A DNA stretch of 64,000 bases, from positions 1,178,001 to 1,242,000 of the forward strand of contig NZ_CP107931.1 in the NCBI RefSeq assembly GCF_036023875.1, in the 5' to 3' direction. Shown here piece by piece: positions 36,385-47,359 of the stretch. The DNA comes from Mycobacterium sp. NBC_00419. GTDB lineage: Bacteria > Actinomycetota > Actinomycetes > Mycobacteriales > Mycobacteriaceae. A program made the translations under genes and the position numbers. Numbering within the stretch: the stretch's first letter is position 1; each line of letters opens with the position of its first letter. A model generated the notes under the pieces. The model did not search any database. It worked only from the letters and a program-made list of their open reading frames with translations, and had not been told where the DNA came from.

Positions 36385-36996
36385 TCAGCCGGCGAGTGCG
36401 CGCAGGGCAGGCAACAGCAAGGTCAGCGCACGACCGCGGTGGGATACCGCGTCCTTCTCAGTGGGACTCAGCTCGGCCGCACTGCGGGTCTCGCCCTCCG
36501 GGACGAATACCGGGTCGTACCCGAATCCGCCTGCGCCGCGGGGCCCGCGGGCGATGACGCCGGGCCACTGACCGCGCACCACCGTGTTGTCGTCCGGCCC
36601 GGGGCCGTGCACCAGCGCGCAGGCCGACACGAACGCCGCCGACCGTCGTTCCTCGGGTGTGTCGCGCAACTGTGCCAGCAGCAATTCGTAGTTGGCGACG
36701 TCCTCACCGTGCCGCCCGGCCCAGCGCGCCGAGAGCACCCCGGGCATCCCGTTGAGCGCATCGACCTCCAGGCCCGAGTCATCGGCGACGGCCGGCAGAC
36801 CGGTGGCCGCGAAGGCGTCCCGCGCCTTGGCCAGCGCGTTGTCCTCGAAGGTGGCCCCGGTCTCGGGCGCCTCGTCGAAAGCGGGCACATCGTCGAGGGA
36901 GACCAGCGTCAGTCCGGAGACTCCCGCCGCCTCGAGGACCCGGCGCAGTTCGGCCAGCTTCTTGCGGTTGCGGCTGGCGACCAGCAGTACGGTCAG
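36385..36996 (-). CDS. rdgB: XTP/dITP pyrophosphatase RdgB, CTG start
   Basis: Removes non-canonical purine triphosphates (XTP, dITP) from the nucleotide pool. 203 residues, full length for the family (about 204 in M. tuberculosis). The essential N-terminal [18 protein letters not shown] can only be included if translation starts at CTG 36994-36996, which overlaps the rphA stop as CTGA; AAGAAGG lies upstream. The first ATG/GTG in frame is GTG 36888 and would lose 36 residues. Catalytic region: [39 protein letters not shown] and SHRGRAL. Confidence 0.9.
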   Translation of the reverse strand: MTVLLVASRNRKKLAELRRVLEAAGVSGLTLVSLDDVPAFDEAPETGATFEDNALAKARDAFAATGLPAVADDSGLEVDALNGMPGVLSARWAGRHGEDVANYELLLAQLRDTPEERRSAAFVSACALVHGPGPDDNTVVRGQWPGVIARGPRGAGGFGYDPVFVPEGETRSAAELSPTEKDAVSHRGRALTLLLPALRALAG

Positions 36997-37772
36997 GAGC
37001 CGAACGCCTTCTTACCGGCCGGCCCTTCGGGCAGCACCCCGGGATACGGCAGCTCGAGTGCCTCACGCTGTACCGCGAACAGCGTCTCGCAGGCCGCCAG
37101 TGCCGCGTCGAGCATCTTGTCCAAAGTCGTGCGCGGGAAGGTCGCGCCCTCGCCGGTGCCCTGAATCTCCACCAGCGTCCCGGTGTCGGTGGCCACCACG
37201 TTCATGTCGACCTCGGCGCGCGAATCCTCCTCGTAGGGCAGATCCACCCGCACCCGGCCGTCCACCACGCCGACGCTGATCGCCGAGATGGCGCAGGACA
37301 GCGGTTTGGGGTCGGACAGCTTGCCCGCGGCGGCCAGGTAGGTGACGGCATCCGAAAGCGCGACGAAGGCGCCGGTGATCGCCGCGGTACGAGTCCCGCC
37401 GTCGGCCTGCAGCACGTCACAGTCGATGGCGATGGTGTTCTCGCCCAACGCTTTCAGGTCGATGCAGGCGCGCAGCGAGCGCCCGATCAGCCGGCTGATC
37501 TCCTGAGTACGCCCGCCGAGGCGGCCCTTGACCGACTCGCGGTCCGAGCGGGTGTGGGTGGCGCCGGGCAGCATCGCGTACTCAGCGGTGAGCCAGCCCT
37601 CCCCCGAGCCTTTGCGCCAGCGCGGGACACCCTCGGTGACACTGGCCGTGCACATGACGCGGGTTTCGCCGAAGCTGATGAGCACCGAGCCCGCTGGATG
37701 GGACGTGAAGCCGCGGGTGATCGTTACCGGGCGCAGCTCGTCGTCAAGCCTGCCGTCTTGTCGTCGTGACAC
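36993..37772 (-). CDS. rphA: Ribonuclease PH
   Basis: 259 residues, phosphorolytic 3'-5' exoribonuclease for tRNA 3' maturation. Conserved segments: [75 protein letters not shown] and [15 protein letters not shown] (each partial). Upstream of rdgB with a 4-base overlap, the Rv1340-Rv1341 pairing. Confidence 0.95.
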   Translation of the reverse strand: MSRRQDGRLDDELRPVTITRGFTSHPAGSVLISFGETRVMCTASVTEGVPRWRKGSGEGWLTAEYAMLPGATHTRSDRESVKGRLGGRTQEISRLIGRSLRACIDLKALGENTIAIDCDVLQADGGTRTAAITGAFVALSDAVTYLAAAGKLSDPKPLSCAISAISVGVVDGRVRVDLPYEEDSRAEVDMNVVATDTGTLVEIQGTGEGATFPRTTLDKMLDAALAACETLFAVQREALELPYPGVLPEGPAGKKAFGS

Positions 37773-37816
37773 GTGGCAACCCTAGCGCGACACCATCTGT
37801 GCGGGCCGCGACGGCC

Positions 37817-37874
37817 CGAGCGTGCGCGGAGTGCACGCTGCAGCGGCGTGTCGGCGTGCCGACACGCACGCTCG
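37817..37874. repeat. Intergenic inverted repeat element
   Basis: Outer arms CGAGCGTGCG (37817-37826) and CGCACGCTCG (37865-37874) pair perfectly. A nested perfect hairpin CGTGTCGGC-GT-GCCGACACG occupies 37847-37866, overlapping the right outer arm, so the two structures exclude each other. This looks like a class of small repeat scattered between mycobacterial genes (from memory). It lies between rphA and the upstream metallo-hydrolase gene. Confidence 0.6.
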
Positions 37875-37889
37875 CGGATGGAGCGCCTG

Positions 37890-38657
37890 TCAGTGCCGGC
37901 GGATCTCGATGCTCTCCCCGCAGACCACCGCGTGCACCGGGCCGTCGAACTCGGCCTTGGCCTCGCTGATGACGTCCTCGCGCGACGTCCACGGCGGGAT
38001 GTGGGTGAGCAGCAACTCCCCGACCCCGGCCGCCTTGGCCATTCGGCCCGCTTCGGTGCCCGACAGGTGCAGATGCGGGGGCCGTTCCGGCGCATGCGTC
38101 CACGACGCCTCGCACAAGAAGACATCGGCGCCGGAGGCCAGCTCGACCAGCGAGTCGCACACCCCGGTGTCGCCGCTGTAGACCAGCGTCGCCCCGGACG
38201 GGTCGGTGATGCGCATACCGAAGGACTCGGTGGGATGGGTGACCAACCGCGGCAGGACGGTCAGCGCACCGAAGGTCACGGGCGCGCCGTCCTCCCAGTG
38301 CCGGATCTCGAAGATGTCGGAGAAATCGTCGAGTTCCCCACCCATCGGCGAGGACGCCGCCGCCAGCCGCGACCAGGTGTCGCTCGGGCCGTACATGAGG
38401 CCGCGGCCGCGGGCTGGTGTCGGGTGGTAGCGCCGCCACACGAACAGGCCCGGCAGATCCAGGCAGTGGTCGGCGTGCAGGTGCGACAGCAGGACGTGGA
38501 CCTCGTTGGGGTCGGCGTACCGCTGCAGCGCACCCATCACGCCGCCGCCGAAGTCCAGGACGAGCGGCGGAGTATCCGGCGCCGTCAGCAGATAACCGGA
38601 CGCCGGCGAATCAGGCCCGACAACACTGCCGGAGCAACCGAGGACGGTGATTCGCAC
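37890..38657 (-). CDS. Metallo-beta-lactamase-fold hydrolase, cAMP phosphodiesterase (Rv1339) homologue
   Basis: 255 residues. The metal motif H-x-H-x-D-H is SHLHADH at 58-64, with VYSGDTG and a late HLHLSG supplying further ligands. M. tuberculosis Rv1339, in the same place next to rphA, has been reported as an atypical class II cAMP phosphodiesterase; that assignment is transferred by synteny and overall similarity. GTG start. A class III cyclase is encoded 23 kb away in the same conserved block. Confidence 0.85.
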   Translation of the reverse strand: MRITVLGCSGSVVGPDSPASGYLLTAPDTPPLVLDFGGGVMGALQRYADPNEVHVLLSHLHADHCLDLPGLFVWRRYHPTPARGRGLMYGPSDTWSRLAAASSPMGGELDDFSDIFEIRHWEDGAPVTFGALTVLPRLVTHPTESFGMRITDPSGATLVYSGDTGVCDSLVELASGADVFLCEASWTHAPERPPHLHLSGTEAGRMAKAAGVGELLLTHIPPWTSREDVISEAKAEFDGPVHAVVCGESIEIRRH

Positions 38658-38721
38658 ACCGACAAGCTTGCCATGCCGTGGTGGTCAGAGAGGAAAACAT
38701 CACCGCATGAAATATCGAGAA

Positions 38722-39543
38722 TCACTTCTCCGCGCCGACGTGACGGGCAACAGGTTCGACGCCGGTGATCGCCGGCCCCAGGAAACGCGACGCCAGCGCC
38801 AGGAACGACTCCGGGTCACCGGTGGACTCGAACACCCGCGTCGCGGGCGGCGCGTCATGCGGTCGTAGCAGGTCACGTTCGGTCAGGACGCGCAGCAGAT
38901 CCTTGGCGGTCTCCTCGGCGCTGGACACCAGCGTCACCTGATCCCCCATCGCCAACTGGATGAGACCCGACAACAGCGGGTAGTGCGTGCATCCCAGGAC
39001 CAGCGTGTCGACCTGTGCGTGCTGCAGTGGTTCGAGGTAGCCCTCGGCGAGGTTGAGCACCTGGCGGCCGCTGGTGACGCCCCGCTCGACGAAGTCGACG
39101 AAGCGCGGGCAGGCCACCGCGGCGACGTCGATGTCGCGGGCCGCGGCGAACGCGTCTTGATAGGCGCCCGACGCAATGGTCGCCTGGGTACCGATGACGC
39201 CGATTCGCCCGGTGCGGGTGGTGGCCACCGCGCGCCGCACCGCGGGCAGGATGACTTCGACGACGGGCACGTCGTAGCGCTCCCGCGCGTCGCGCAGGCA
39301 CGCCGAGGACGCGGTGTTGCACGCGATGACGAGGGCCTTGACTCCGCGGTCGACGAGGTCGTCGGCGATGGCCAGGGCGTGAGCCCGGACCTCGGGGATG
39401 GTCAGCGGGCCGTACGGCCCGTTGGCGGTGTCCCCGACGTAGACGATGTCCTCGTCGGGCAGCTGGTCGATGATCGAGCGGGCCACGGTCAACCCGCCTA
39501 CGCCGGAGTCGAAGATGCCGACCGGCGCGAAGCGGTCGCTCAT
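38722..39543 (-). CDS. murI: Glutamate racemase
   Basis: 273 residues; interconverts L- and D-glutamate for peptidoglycan. The two catalytic cysteines lie in VIACNTASS (Cys75) and [11 protein letters not shown] (about Cys185). The opening [16 protein letters not shown] and [11 protein letters not shown] are diagnostic. The ATG overlaps the rhomboid stop (ATGA). The frame is open further upstream but that is the shadow of the rhomboid gene. Confidence 0.95.
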   Translation of the reverse strand: MSDRFAPVGIFDSGVGGLTVARSIIDQLPDEDIVYVGDTANGPYGPLTIPEVRAHALAIADDLVDRGVKALVIACNTASSACLRDARERYDVPVVEVILPAVRRAVATTRTGRIGVIGTQATIASGAYQDAFAAARDIDVAAVACPRFVDFVERGVTSGRQVLNLAEGYLEPLQHAQVDTLVLGCTHYPLLSGLIQLAMGDQVTLVSSAEETAKDLLRVLTERDLLRPHDAPPATRVFESTGDPESFLALASRFLGPAITGVEPVARHVGAEK

Positions 39544-40211
39544 GAGGTCAGGCCGGGAAGCTGGCCGGCCTTCTTGCGTTGCCGCGCCTTGCGCTCCGGA
39601 CCGGACAGCCAGTACGCGGCCAGCACCCCGGCGAGCGCCCCACACAGGTGGCCCTGCCAGGACACCCCGCCGCAGCGGTCGAGTTCGGGGACCGCGCCCC
39701 ACAGCACACCGCCGTAGACGAACAACACCGCGATCGAGGTGACGATCCACCAGAGGTGCCGGGTCAGCCAGCCGAACACCAGCAGGAACGCCAGCCAGCC
39801 GAAGATCAGCCCGGAGGCGCCGATGTGATTGGTCTCCAGGTTGCAGCCGAGGTTCCCGATCAGCCAGGTGCCCAGGCCGCCGACCACCCAGATGACGGCC
39901 GTCGCCCAGATGAACCGCGACATCCCGGCCAGCGTCACCAGGAAGCCGAGCACCAGGGCGGGCAGCGTGTTGGCAATCAGGTGTGGCCAACCGCCGTGCA
40001 GTAACGGCGCGAAGAGAATGCCCCACAGGCCGTCGGTCTCCAACGGCCGGATGCCGTTGCGATCCAGCGAGTGCCCGGAGAGTTGGTCGACGAGTTCGAT
40101 GACGTAGAGCAGGGCGACGAACGTCAGGATGGTCGCGCCGCCGACCTTCCACGCGGGCGGCTTCTTCGGCTCGGGCGCCGGGGTGATCGGATAACCCAGC
40201 GGCTGGTTCAT
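39540..40211 (-). CDS. Rhomboid-family intramembrane serine protease (Rv1337 homologue)
   Basis: 223 residues, about six spans. Catalytic Ser133 in GASGLIFGW and His188 in [11 protein letters not shown]; the L1-loop/oxyanion region [18 protein letters not shown] is also present. A Pro/Lys-rich cytoplasmic head of about 20 residues precedes the first span and a basic tail follows the last. Cleaves membrane-anchored substrates, none known here. Coupled to murI. Confidence 0.92.
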   Translation of the reverse strand: MNQPLGYPITPAPEPKKPPAWKVGGATILTFVALLYVIELVDQLSGHSLDRNGIRPLETDGLWGILFAPLLHGGWPHLIANTLPALVLGFLVTLAGMSRFIWATAVIWVVGGLGTWLIGNLGCNLETNHIGASGLIFGWLAFLLVFGWLTRHLWWIVTSIAVLFVYGGVLWGAVPELDRCGGVSWQGHLCGALAGVLAAYWLSGPERKARQRKKAGQLPGLTS

Positions 40212-40241
40212 CCGGTACCCGCTCTCATCACGCCTCCGATG

Positions 40242-41497
<1,256 letters not shown>

Positions 41498-41516
41498 TGG
41501 GGCGCCTTTCTGATGG

Positions 41517-41930
41517 CTAGTACTGCTCGACGATGGTGACGGGCTCTTCGGTGACGACGCCGTCGACGATCCGGTAGCTGCGCAGTTCGTGCTGCTCGGG
41601 GTCACGGGTGGAGACCAGGACGTAGTGCGCGTCGGGTTCGGACGCGAACGAGATGTCGGTGCGGCTCGGGTAGGCCTCGGTCGCGGTGTGCGAATGGTAG
41701 ATGACGACGGGAACCTCGTCGTTGTCGTCCATCTCGCGCCAGATCTTGAGCTGCTCGCCGGAGTCGAAGCGGTAGAACGTCGGGGACCGCTCGGCGTTGA
41801 GCATCGCGACGTGGCGCTCCGGGCGATGCGAGCCCTCCGGTCCGGCCAGCACGCCACAGGCCTCGTCGGGATGGTCGGCGCGGGCGTGGGCGACCATGGC
41901 GTCGACGAGGTCGGCACGGATCACCAGCAC
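41517..41930 (-). CDS. mec: CysO-cysteine peptidase Mec (JAMM zinc protease)
   Basis: 137 residues from GTG 41930. JAMM motif complete: Glu23 (DEACG), then His79-Ser-His81, Ser89 and Asp92 in HSHTATEAYPSRTD. It releases cysteine from the CysO-Cys adduct. Because CysO here carries five residues after Gly-Gly, Mec may also do the first trimming, as the related HcyD does for HcyS; that is inference. Operon order mec-cysO-cysM is as in M. tuberculosis. Confidence 0.94.
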   Translation of the reverse strand: MLVIRADLVDAMVAHARADHPDEACGVLAGPEGSHRPERHVAMLNAERSPTFYRFDSGEQLKIWREMDDNDEVPVVIYHSHTATEAYPSRTDISFASEPDAHYVLVSTRDPEQHELRSYRIVDGVVTEEPVTIVEQY

Positions 41931-41952
41931 GGCGGGGCTCCTCCTGAATTGG

Positions 41953-42990
41953 TCAGCGGTTCGACACAGCGAACGCACCGGGCAACATGGCGCGGTAGGT
42001 CGGTATTCCTGCCGCGGTCTGGGCGGCCAGCACGCCGACCATTACCGCGCGCGCCAAACAGTCTGCCCCGGCCGCCCCCAATGCCGCGACCAGCTTGGTC
42101 TCCGGCGACATCGCGACCGGGATGTCGGGGTCGGGTTCGACCTCGATGGCGCCGGTGGCCAACGCGAAGACGGTGTCCCCGTCCAGCGGGGTGTGGGCGG
42201 GCCGGATCGCGTGCGCCAAACCGTCCTGGGCGGCGACGGCGAACCGGTTGCACGCCATCGGAGTCAGCACCGCGTCGGTGGCGACGACCGCGATGGTGGT
42301 GTTGAGCGGACTGGACTCGGCGTCCAGGGCGGCGAAGGCGGCGATCTGCTCGGCAGGCGGCGCGACCAGCCCGAACTCATCGATCAGCCGGGCCATCCAC
42401 GGCAGGCCCGTGCCGGGGTCGACGACGTTGCCCGCACTGTTCACCACGACGATCGCGCCGACGGTCACCCCGTTGTCCAGCGTGACCGACGCGGTACCCA
42501 CACCGCCTTTGAGCACGCCGGCCCGCGCGCCGACGCCGGCTCCCACCGTGCCCACGGCGACGTCGGTGCCCGCCGAGTGGGCGGCGGCGAAGCCGAACTC
42601 GGCGGTCGGCCGGCACGCCCAGCCACCCACCGGAAGATCGAAAATCACCGCGGTCGGAACTATCGGCACCACCCCGCCGTCCATCTTGACCCCGCGGCCC
42701 TGTTCCTCCAGCCACGTCATCACCCCGTCGGCCGCGGCCAGCCCGTAGGCGCTGCCGCCGGTCAGTACGACGGCGTCGACGTGACGGACGCTGTTGGCCG
42801 GATCGAGCAGGTCGGTCTCGCGTGTTCCCGGTGCACCGCCGCGGACGTCGACGGCCCCGACGGTTCCCGGCGGGGCGATGACGACGGTGCTCCCGCACGC
42901 CCAGCCCGAACCGAGGGTGGCGTCGGGATCGAGGCGGTGGTGCTGGCCGACCAGGATGCCCGCTACATCGGTGATCGAGCCGGGCCTCAT
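41953..42990 (-). CDS. P1/S58 family peptidase (Rv1333 homologue)
   Basis: 345 residues of the DmpA/P1 family of Ntn-type aminopeptidases. GSITDVAGILVGQHHRLD, PGTRETDLLDP, VVLTGGSAYGLAAADGVM and GAIVVVNSAGNVVDP match the fold; VNSAG holds the Asn-Ser seen around the self-cleavage and nucleophile position. ATGA overlap with aosR. Substrate unknown. Conserved next to mec in mycobacteria, so it may serve peptide or adduct turnover linked to the cysteine pathway. Confidence 0.88.
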   Translation of the reverse strand: MRPGSITDVAGILVGQHHRLDPDATLGSGWACGSTVVIAPPGTVGAVDVRGGAPGTRETDLLDPANSVRHVDAVVLTGGSAYGLAAADGVMTWLEEQGRGVKMDGGVVPIVPTAVIFDLPVGGWACRPTAEFGFAAAHSAGTDVAVGTVGAGVGARAGVLKGGVGTASVTLDNGVTVGAIVVVNSAGNVVDPGTGLPWMARLIDEFGLVAPPAEQIAAFAALDAESSPLNTTIAVVATDAVLTPMACNRFAVAAQDGLAHAIRPAHTPLDGDTVFALATGAIEVEPDPDIPVAMSPETKLVAALGAAGADCLARAVMVGVLAAQTAAGIPTYRAMLPGAFAVSNR

Positions 42991-43574
42991 CGGATCGGTT
43001 TACCCATCAGGCCCAGCACGAGGTACTCCTGCAGCACGGTCAGCCACTGGTAGACGTCGAGGTGCCCGGCCAATGGGTGCTCGGGCGGCAGCCGGTCAAG
43101 GCCCTCCGGGCCGATGTCGAGCATGGCGCCCAGCGCCAGCCGAACGTCGTTGACGGCGGCAATCCAGGCGTTCGCGTCGTCGTCAGTGAGTTCAAAGCGC
43201 GCGCCGTCATCCGGGAGCGTGTCCAGAACCCGTTGAGCCGCAGCCTTTTTCGCATCGATGATGTCCGGCTCGTGCAGACTGCGCAGTGCGCCGTTGAGGC
43301 TTTCCGCCGCGGCCGAACCCGCCGGGTGCTCACGCTGCGGCCGGAAGAAGTCGGGCAGCAGCCGGCGCATGGTCGAGTCCTCGGGAGGCTCATGGTTCCC
43401 AGTCCGGATGCCGGTGAGCTCGGCCAGCGGATCCGACGGTGCCGCGGATTCCCGCTCGGAGAGCATGCCGTGCACCGAGCGCACCATGTTCTTCAGCAGC
43501 GCCGCCTCATGGGGGGCCAGCGCCGACCGGAAACGGGGGCCATCAGCGGTCTCGACCCGCTTCCATTTGCGCAT
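42987..43574 (-). CDS. aosR: AosR-type regulator (DUF2017, Rv1332 homologue)
   Basis: 195 residues from ATG 43574. DUF2017 features: MRKWKRVE, FRSALAPHEAALLKNMVRSV, LRSLHEPDIIDAKKAAAQRV and VYQWLTVLQEYLVLGLMG. In M. tuberculosis this protein was reported as an actinobacterial redox regulator that works with a sigma factor to raise cysM expression, using a cysteine pair. No cysteine is present anywhere in this protein. It sits 11 bases after clpS and overlaps the S58 peptidase. Confidence 0.85.
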   Translation of the reverse strand: MRKWKRVETADGPRFRSALAPHEAALLKNMVRSVHGMLSERESAAPSDPLAELTGIRTGNHEPPEDSTMRRLLPDFFRPQREHPAGSAAAESLNGALRSLHEPDIIDAKKAAAQRVLDTLPDDGARFELTDDDANAWIAAVNDVRLALGAMLDIGPEGLDRLPPEHPLAGHLDVYQWLTVLQEYLVLGLMGKPIR

Positions 43575-43585
43575 TCGGACCGGAC

Positions 43586-43891
43586 TCAGCGGTCCTGCTG
43601 CATGGTCGCCCACAGACCGGCCGCGTGCAGCTTGGTCACGTCGACCTCCATGGACTCGCGGCTGCCCGAGGACACCACCGCTTTACCTTCGTTGTGCACC
43701 TGCATCATCAGCTTGGTCGCCTGCGGCTCGCTGTAGCCGAACAGCTTCTGGAAGATGTAGGTCACGTAGTTCATCAGGTTCACCGGATCATCCCAGACGA
43801 TGGTGACCCACGGGCGGTCGACGGCCTCAACCGTCTCGGTTGCCTGCTGCCCGCTGGTCCCCGGCCGGGTCGGTGCTGCTGACGCGCCCAT
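43586..43891 (-). CDS. clpS: ClpS adaptor
   Basis: 101 residues; delivers N-degron substrates to ClpC/ClpP. Core motif [19 protein letters not shown] carries the Asp-Asp/Asn that grip the N-terminal residue; [19 protein letters not shown] and WATMQQD follow. ATG 43891 is used; in-frame codons further upstream would run into the promoter shared with pncB. First gene of the leftward clpS-aosR-S58-mec-cysO-cysM run. Confidence 0.94.
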   Translation of the reverse strand: MGASAAPTRPGTSGQQATETVEAVDRPWVTIVWDDPVNLMNYVTYIFQKLFGYSEPQATKLMMQVHNEGKAVVSSGSRESMEVDVTKLHAAGLWATMQQDR

Positions 43892-43956
43892 GCGAACAAG
43901 GATAGCGAGCCACCGCAATAACAACCCAATGGCGTGGCAGCCGATACCGTTGCGCT

Positions 43957-45252
43957 GTGACCGCCGCGCTGCTGACGGACAAATACGAGCTGACGATGCT
44001 GTCGGCGGCCCTGCGGGACGGTACCGCCGGGCGTCGGACCACCTTCGAGGTGTTTGCGCGCCGGCTCCCCGACGGGCGCCGCTACGGCGTGGTAGCCGGT
44101 ACCGGCCGGTTCCTGGAAGCCTTGGGCGAGTTCGTCTTCGACCAGGCCGCCCTGGATTCGCTGTCGTCCTTCCTGGACCCGGTCACCCTGGACTACCTGG
44201 CGGGCTTCCGGTTCGGCGGTGACGTCGACGGCTACGCCGAAGGCGAGCTGTACTTCCCCGGCTCGCCGGTTCTGTCGGTCAGCGGCACGTTCGCCGAGTG
44301 TGTGGTGCTCGAGACGCTGGCGCTGTCGATCTTCAATCACGACACCGCGATCGCCTCGGCGGCGGCCCGCATGGTCACCGCCGCGCAGGGCCGGCCGCTG
44401 ATCGAGATGGGGTCGCGGCGCACGCACGAGCAGGCCGCGGTGGCGGCGGCGCGCGCGGCCTATATCGCCGGGTTCGCCGGCACATCCAACCTGGAAGCCA
44501 ACCGGCGCTTTCGCGTGCCCGCCCTGGGCACCAGCGCGCACGCGTTCACGATGCTGCACACCACTGCGTCCGGACCTGATGAGCCTGCCGCGTTCCGGGC
44601 CCAGGTCGAGGCACTGGGAGTCGACACCACGCTGCTGGTCGACACCTACGACGTGACCGCCGGCGTGGCCAATGCGATCGCCGTCGCGGGCCCCGGCCTG
44701 GGGTCGGTACGGATCGACTCCGGCGATCTCGGGGTGCTGGCCCGCCAGGTGCGCGAGCAACTCGACGGACTCGGCGCCACCGGCACCCGGATCGTGGTGT
44801 CGGGCGATCTCGACGAGTACTCGATCGCCGCGCTGCGGGCCGATCCCGTCGACAGCTACGGGGTGGGCACCTCGGTGGTCACCGGTTCCGGTGCGCCGAC
44901 GGCGAGCATGGTCTACAAGCTGGTCGAGGTCGACGGGATCCCGGTGCAGAAGCGCAGCAGCCACAAGGAATCCCACGGTGGCCGCAAAGCCGCGACGCGG
45001 CTGTCCCGGCCGAGCGGGACGATCACCGAAGAGGTGGTGCATCCCGTCGACGAGCCACCAGCGGCAGCGGAGCCGTCGCGACAGCTGACCGTTGCGCTGG
45101 TGCGCAACGGAAAGCCCTTGGCGACAACGGGTTTGGATGCAGCTCGCGATCTGGTCGCGGCCGGGCTGCGTAGCCTGCCCTGGGAAGGCCTCGCGCTGTC
45201 ACAGGGTGAGCCGGCGATTCCCACCCGCCAGGTGCCGGTGCGGCATCGGTGA
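43957..45252 (+). CDS. pncB: Nicotinate phosphoribosyltransferase
   Basis: 431 residues; converts nicotinate to nicotinate mononucleotide in NAD salvage. [20 protein letters not shown] opens the fold; [19 protein letters not shown] and [24 protein letters not shown] phosphoribosyl-binding loop are seen (quoted in part). GTG start, divergent from clpS across 65 bases. Counterpart of Rv1330c (PncB1). GTGA overlap with dinG. Confidence 0.94.
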   Translation: MTAALLTDKYELTMLSAALRDGTAGRRTTFEVFARRLPDGRRYGVVAGTGRFLEALGEFVFDQAALDSLSSFLDPVTLDYLAGFRFGGDVDGYAEGELYFPGSPVLSVSGTFAECVVLETLALSIFNHDTAIASAAARMVTAAQGRPLIEMGSRRTHEQAAVAAARAAYIAGFAGTSNLEANRRFRVPALGTSAHAFTMLHTTASGPDEPAAFRAQVEALGVDTTLLVDTYDVTAGVANAIAVAGPGLGSVRIDSGDLGVLARQVREQLDGLGATGTRIVVSGDLDEYSIAALRADPVDSYGVGTSVVTGSGAPTASMVYKLVEVDGIPVQKRSSHKESHGGRKAATRLSRPSGTITEEVVHPVDEPPAAAEPSRQLTVALVRNGKPLATTGLDAARDLVAAGLRSLPWEGLALSQGEPAIPTRQVPVRHR

Positions 45253-47276
45253 GCGCTGAGGAACTGCCGCCGGTCGCCGAGCTGCTGGAGACCGCGGTGG
45301 CCGGACTCGGCGGCAGCCAGCGGCCCGGTCAGGTGCAGATGGCCGAGGCGGTGGCACATGCGCTGGAGTCCGGTGAGCATCTGGCCGTCCAGGCCGGCAC
45401 CGGCACCGGCAAGTCACTGGCCTATCTGATCCCGGCGATCGCGCGCGCCATCTCCGAGGAGAAGCCGGTGGTGGTGTCCACCGCGACCATCGCCCTGCAA
45501 CGCCAGCTCGTCGACCGCGATCTGCCCCGCCTCGTCGACTCACTAGCCGGGGTGTTGCCGCGTCGGCCCACGTTCGCACTGCTCAAGGGCCGGCGGAACT
45601 ACCTGTGCCTGAACAAGATTCACGGCGCCGACGACCGCGACTCCGAAGCCGGTGACGGCCCGCAGGAAGAGTTGTTCGAGCCGCTGGCCGCATCGGCTCT
45701 GGGCCGTGACGTGGCGCGGTTGACGGCGTGGGCCTCGAAGACCGAGACCGGCGACCGCGACGAGCTGACGCCGGGGGTTCCCGAACGATCCTGGTCGCAG
45801 GTCAGCGTCTCGGCCCGGGAATGCCTCGGGATGGCCCGCTGCCCCTACGGCGCGGACTGTTTCTCGGAGAAGGCGCGCGGTGTGGCCGGCAACGCCGACG
45901 TCGTCGTCACCAACCACGCCCTGCTGGCGATCGACGCGATCGCCGAGGCGTCGGTGCTGCCCGAGCACGAGTACGTCATCGTCGACGAGGCGCACGAACT
46001 CGTCGACCGGGTGACGTCGGTGGCCACCGGCGAGCTGACGCCGGCCCCGCTCGGTGTTGCGGCACGGCGCATCGGCCGGCTGGTGCGTCCGGAGTTGAGC
46101 GAGCGGTTGGAGGCGGCGGTCGCGACGTTCTCCTCGGCCATCCACGACGGCACCCCGGGCCGGATGGATTTCCTCGACGACGAGCTGGCCACCTATCTGA
46201 CGGCACTGCGTGACGCGGCCAACTCGGCGCGCTCCGATATCGACCCGTCCCCGAAGGATCCGAAGGCGGCTGCCGCCCGCACCGAGGCGATCGCCGCGCT
46301 GACCGAGATCGGCGACACCGCGGCACGAGTACTGGACTCGTTCGTCCCGGCGATACCGGACCGCACCGACGTGGTGTGGCTCGATCATGAGGACTTGGCG
46401 GCGAGCAGGAGCGGAGCGACCCGGGGATCGGGTGGCGGATCTCTTCGACCGGTCTTGCGGGTGGCCCCGCTGTCGGTGTCGGGCCTGCTGCGCGGCCGGT
46501 TGTTCGACACCTCCACCGCGGTCCTGACGTCGGCGACGCTGAGCATCGGCGGATCGTTCGAGGCGATGGCCCGGTCGTGGGGTCTGGCCGACGGCCCCGC
46601 CTGGAAGGGCCTGGACGTCGGGTCACCGTTCGAACACGCCAAGTCCGGAATCCTCTACATCGCCGCGCACCTGCCCCCGCCCGGCCGGGAGGGCACCGGC
46701 ACCGATGCCCAACTCGACGAGATCGCCGGACTCATCGAGGCCGCCGGCGGGCGGACGCTGGGGCTGTTCTCCTCGATGCGCGCGGCCAAAGCCGCCGCCG
46801 AGGCGATGCGGGCCCGTCTGGACACCCCGATCCTGTGTCAAGGCGAGGACAACACCGCGGCGCTGGTCGCGAAGTTCACCGCCGATCCGGAGACCTCACT
46901 GTTCGGCACGCTGTCGCTGTGGCAGGGGGTCGACGTTCCCGGGCCGTCGCTGTCGCTGGTCCTGATCGACCGGATCCCGTTCCCGCGGCCCGACGATCCG
47001 CTGCTGACCGCACGCCAGCGCGCCGTCGCGGCCCGCGGCGGCAACGGCTTCATGGCGGTCGCCGCCGCGCACGCCGCCCTGCTGCTGGCCCAGGGTGCGG
47101 GCCGGTTGTTGCGCCGCGCCGAAGACCGCGGTGTGGTCGCGGTGCTGGACTCCCGGATGGCCACCGCCCGTTACGGCGGCTACCTGCGCGCATCGCTGCC
47201 GCCGTTCTGGACCACCACCGACCCCGAGCGCGCCAAACAAGCACTTCAACGGTTGCGCGGCGACGTCGCCCGCTGA
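45249..47276 (+). CDS. dinG: DinG-family ATP-dependent DNA helicase
   Basis: 675 residues, XPD-like superfamily 2 helicase. Walker A AGTGTGKS at 49-56, DEAH box VDEAHELVD, and four cysteines for an iron-sulfur cluster (NYLCLNK, then ARECLGMARCPYGADC). C-terminal motifs LFGTLSLWQGVDVPG and QGAGRLLRRAEDRGVVAVLDSR are intact. Residues about 385-395 (SRSGATRGSGG) are encoded by a 32-bp repeat also found at 5347, so a short flexible insertion has been added in frame. Homologue of Rv1329c. Confidence 0.93.
   Translation: MSAEELPPVAELLETAVAGLGGSQRPGQVQMAEAVAHALESGEHLAVQAGTGTGKSLAYLIPAIARAISEEKPVVVSTATIALQRQLVDRDLPRLVDSLAGVLPRRPTFALLKGRRNYLCLNKIHGADDRDSEAGDGPQEELFEPLAASALGRDVARLTAWASKTETGDRDELTPGVPERSWSQVSVSARECLGMARCPYGADCFSEKARGVAGNADVVVTNHALLAIDAIAEASVLPEHEYVIVDEAHELVDRVTSVATGELTPAPLGVAARRIGRLVRPELSERLEAAVATFSSAIHDGTPGRMDFLDDELATYLTALRDAANSARSDIDPSPKDPKAAAARTEAIAALTEIGDTAARVLDSFVPAIPDRTDVVWLDHEDLAASRSGATRGSGGGSLRPVLRVAPLSVSGLLRGRLFDTSTAVLTSATLSIGGSFEAMARSWGLADGPAWKGLDVGSPFEHAKSGILYIAAHLPPPGREGTGTDAQLDEIAGLIEAAGGRTLGLFSSMRAAKAAAEAMRARLDTPILCQGEDNTAALVAKFTADPETSLFGTLSLWQGVDVPGPSLSLVLIDRIPFPRPDDPLLTARQRAVAARGGNGFMAVAAAHAALLLAQGAGRLLRRAEDRGVVAVLDSRMATARYGGYLRASLPPFWTTTDPERAKQALQRLRGDVAR
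46401..46432. repeat. 32-bp dispersed repeat, copy 2 (inside dinG)
   Basis: 29 of 32 bases match 5347-5378. Here it adds about eleven Gly/Ser/Arg-rich residues within dinG without breaking the frame. Confidence 0.6.
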
Positions 47277-47359
47277 ATTGGGATCGGTAGAGCCCGGCAA
47301 CCACACTATTGTTGGAGCGAAATTCCCACTGATCCCCGACCCCTGGGAGGGGTGGCCCC

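Noticed and set aside
38717..38730. GAGAA-N4-TTCTC resembling the shared operator
   Set aside because: Spacer is 4 rather than 5 and the site runs into the 3' end of murI, away from any promoter.
39544..40152. Upstream extension of murI giving a 476-residue protein
   Set aside because: The added part is the rhomboid gene read in another frame; the ATG at 39543 is coupled to the rhomboid stop.
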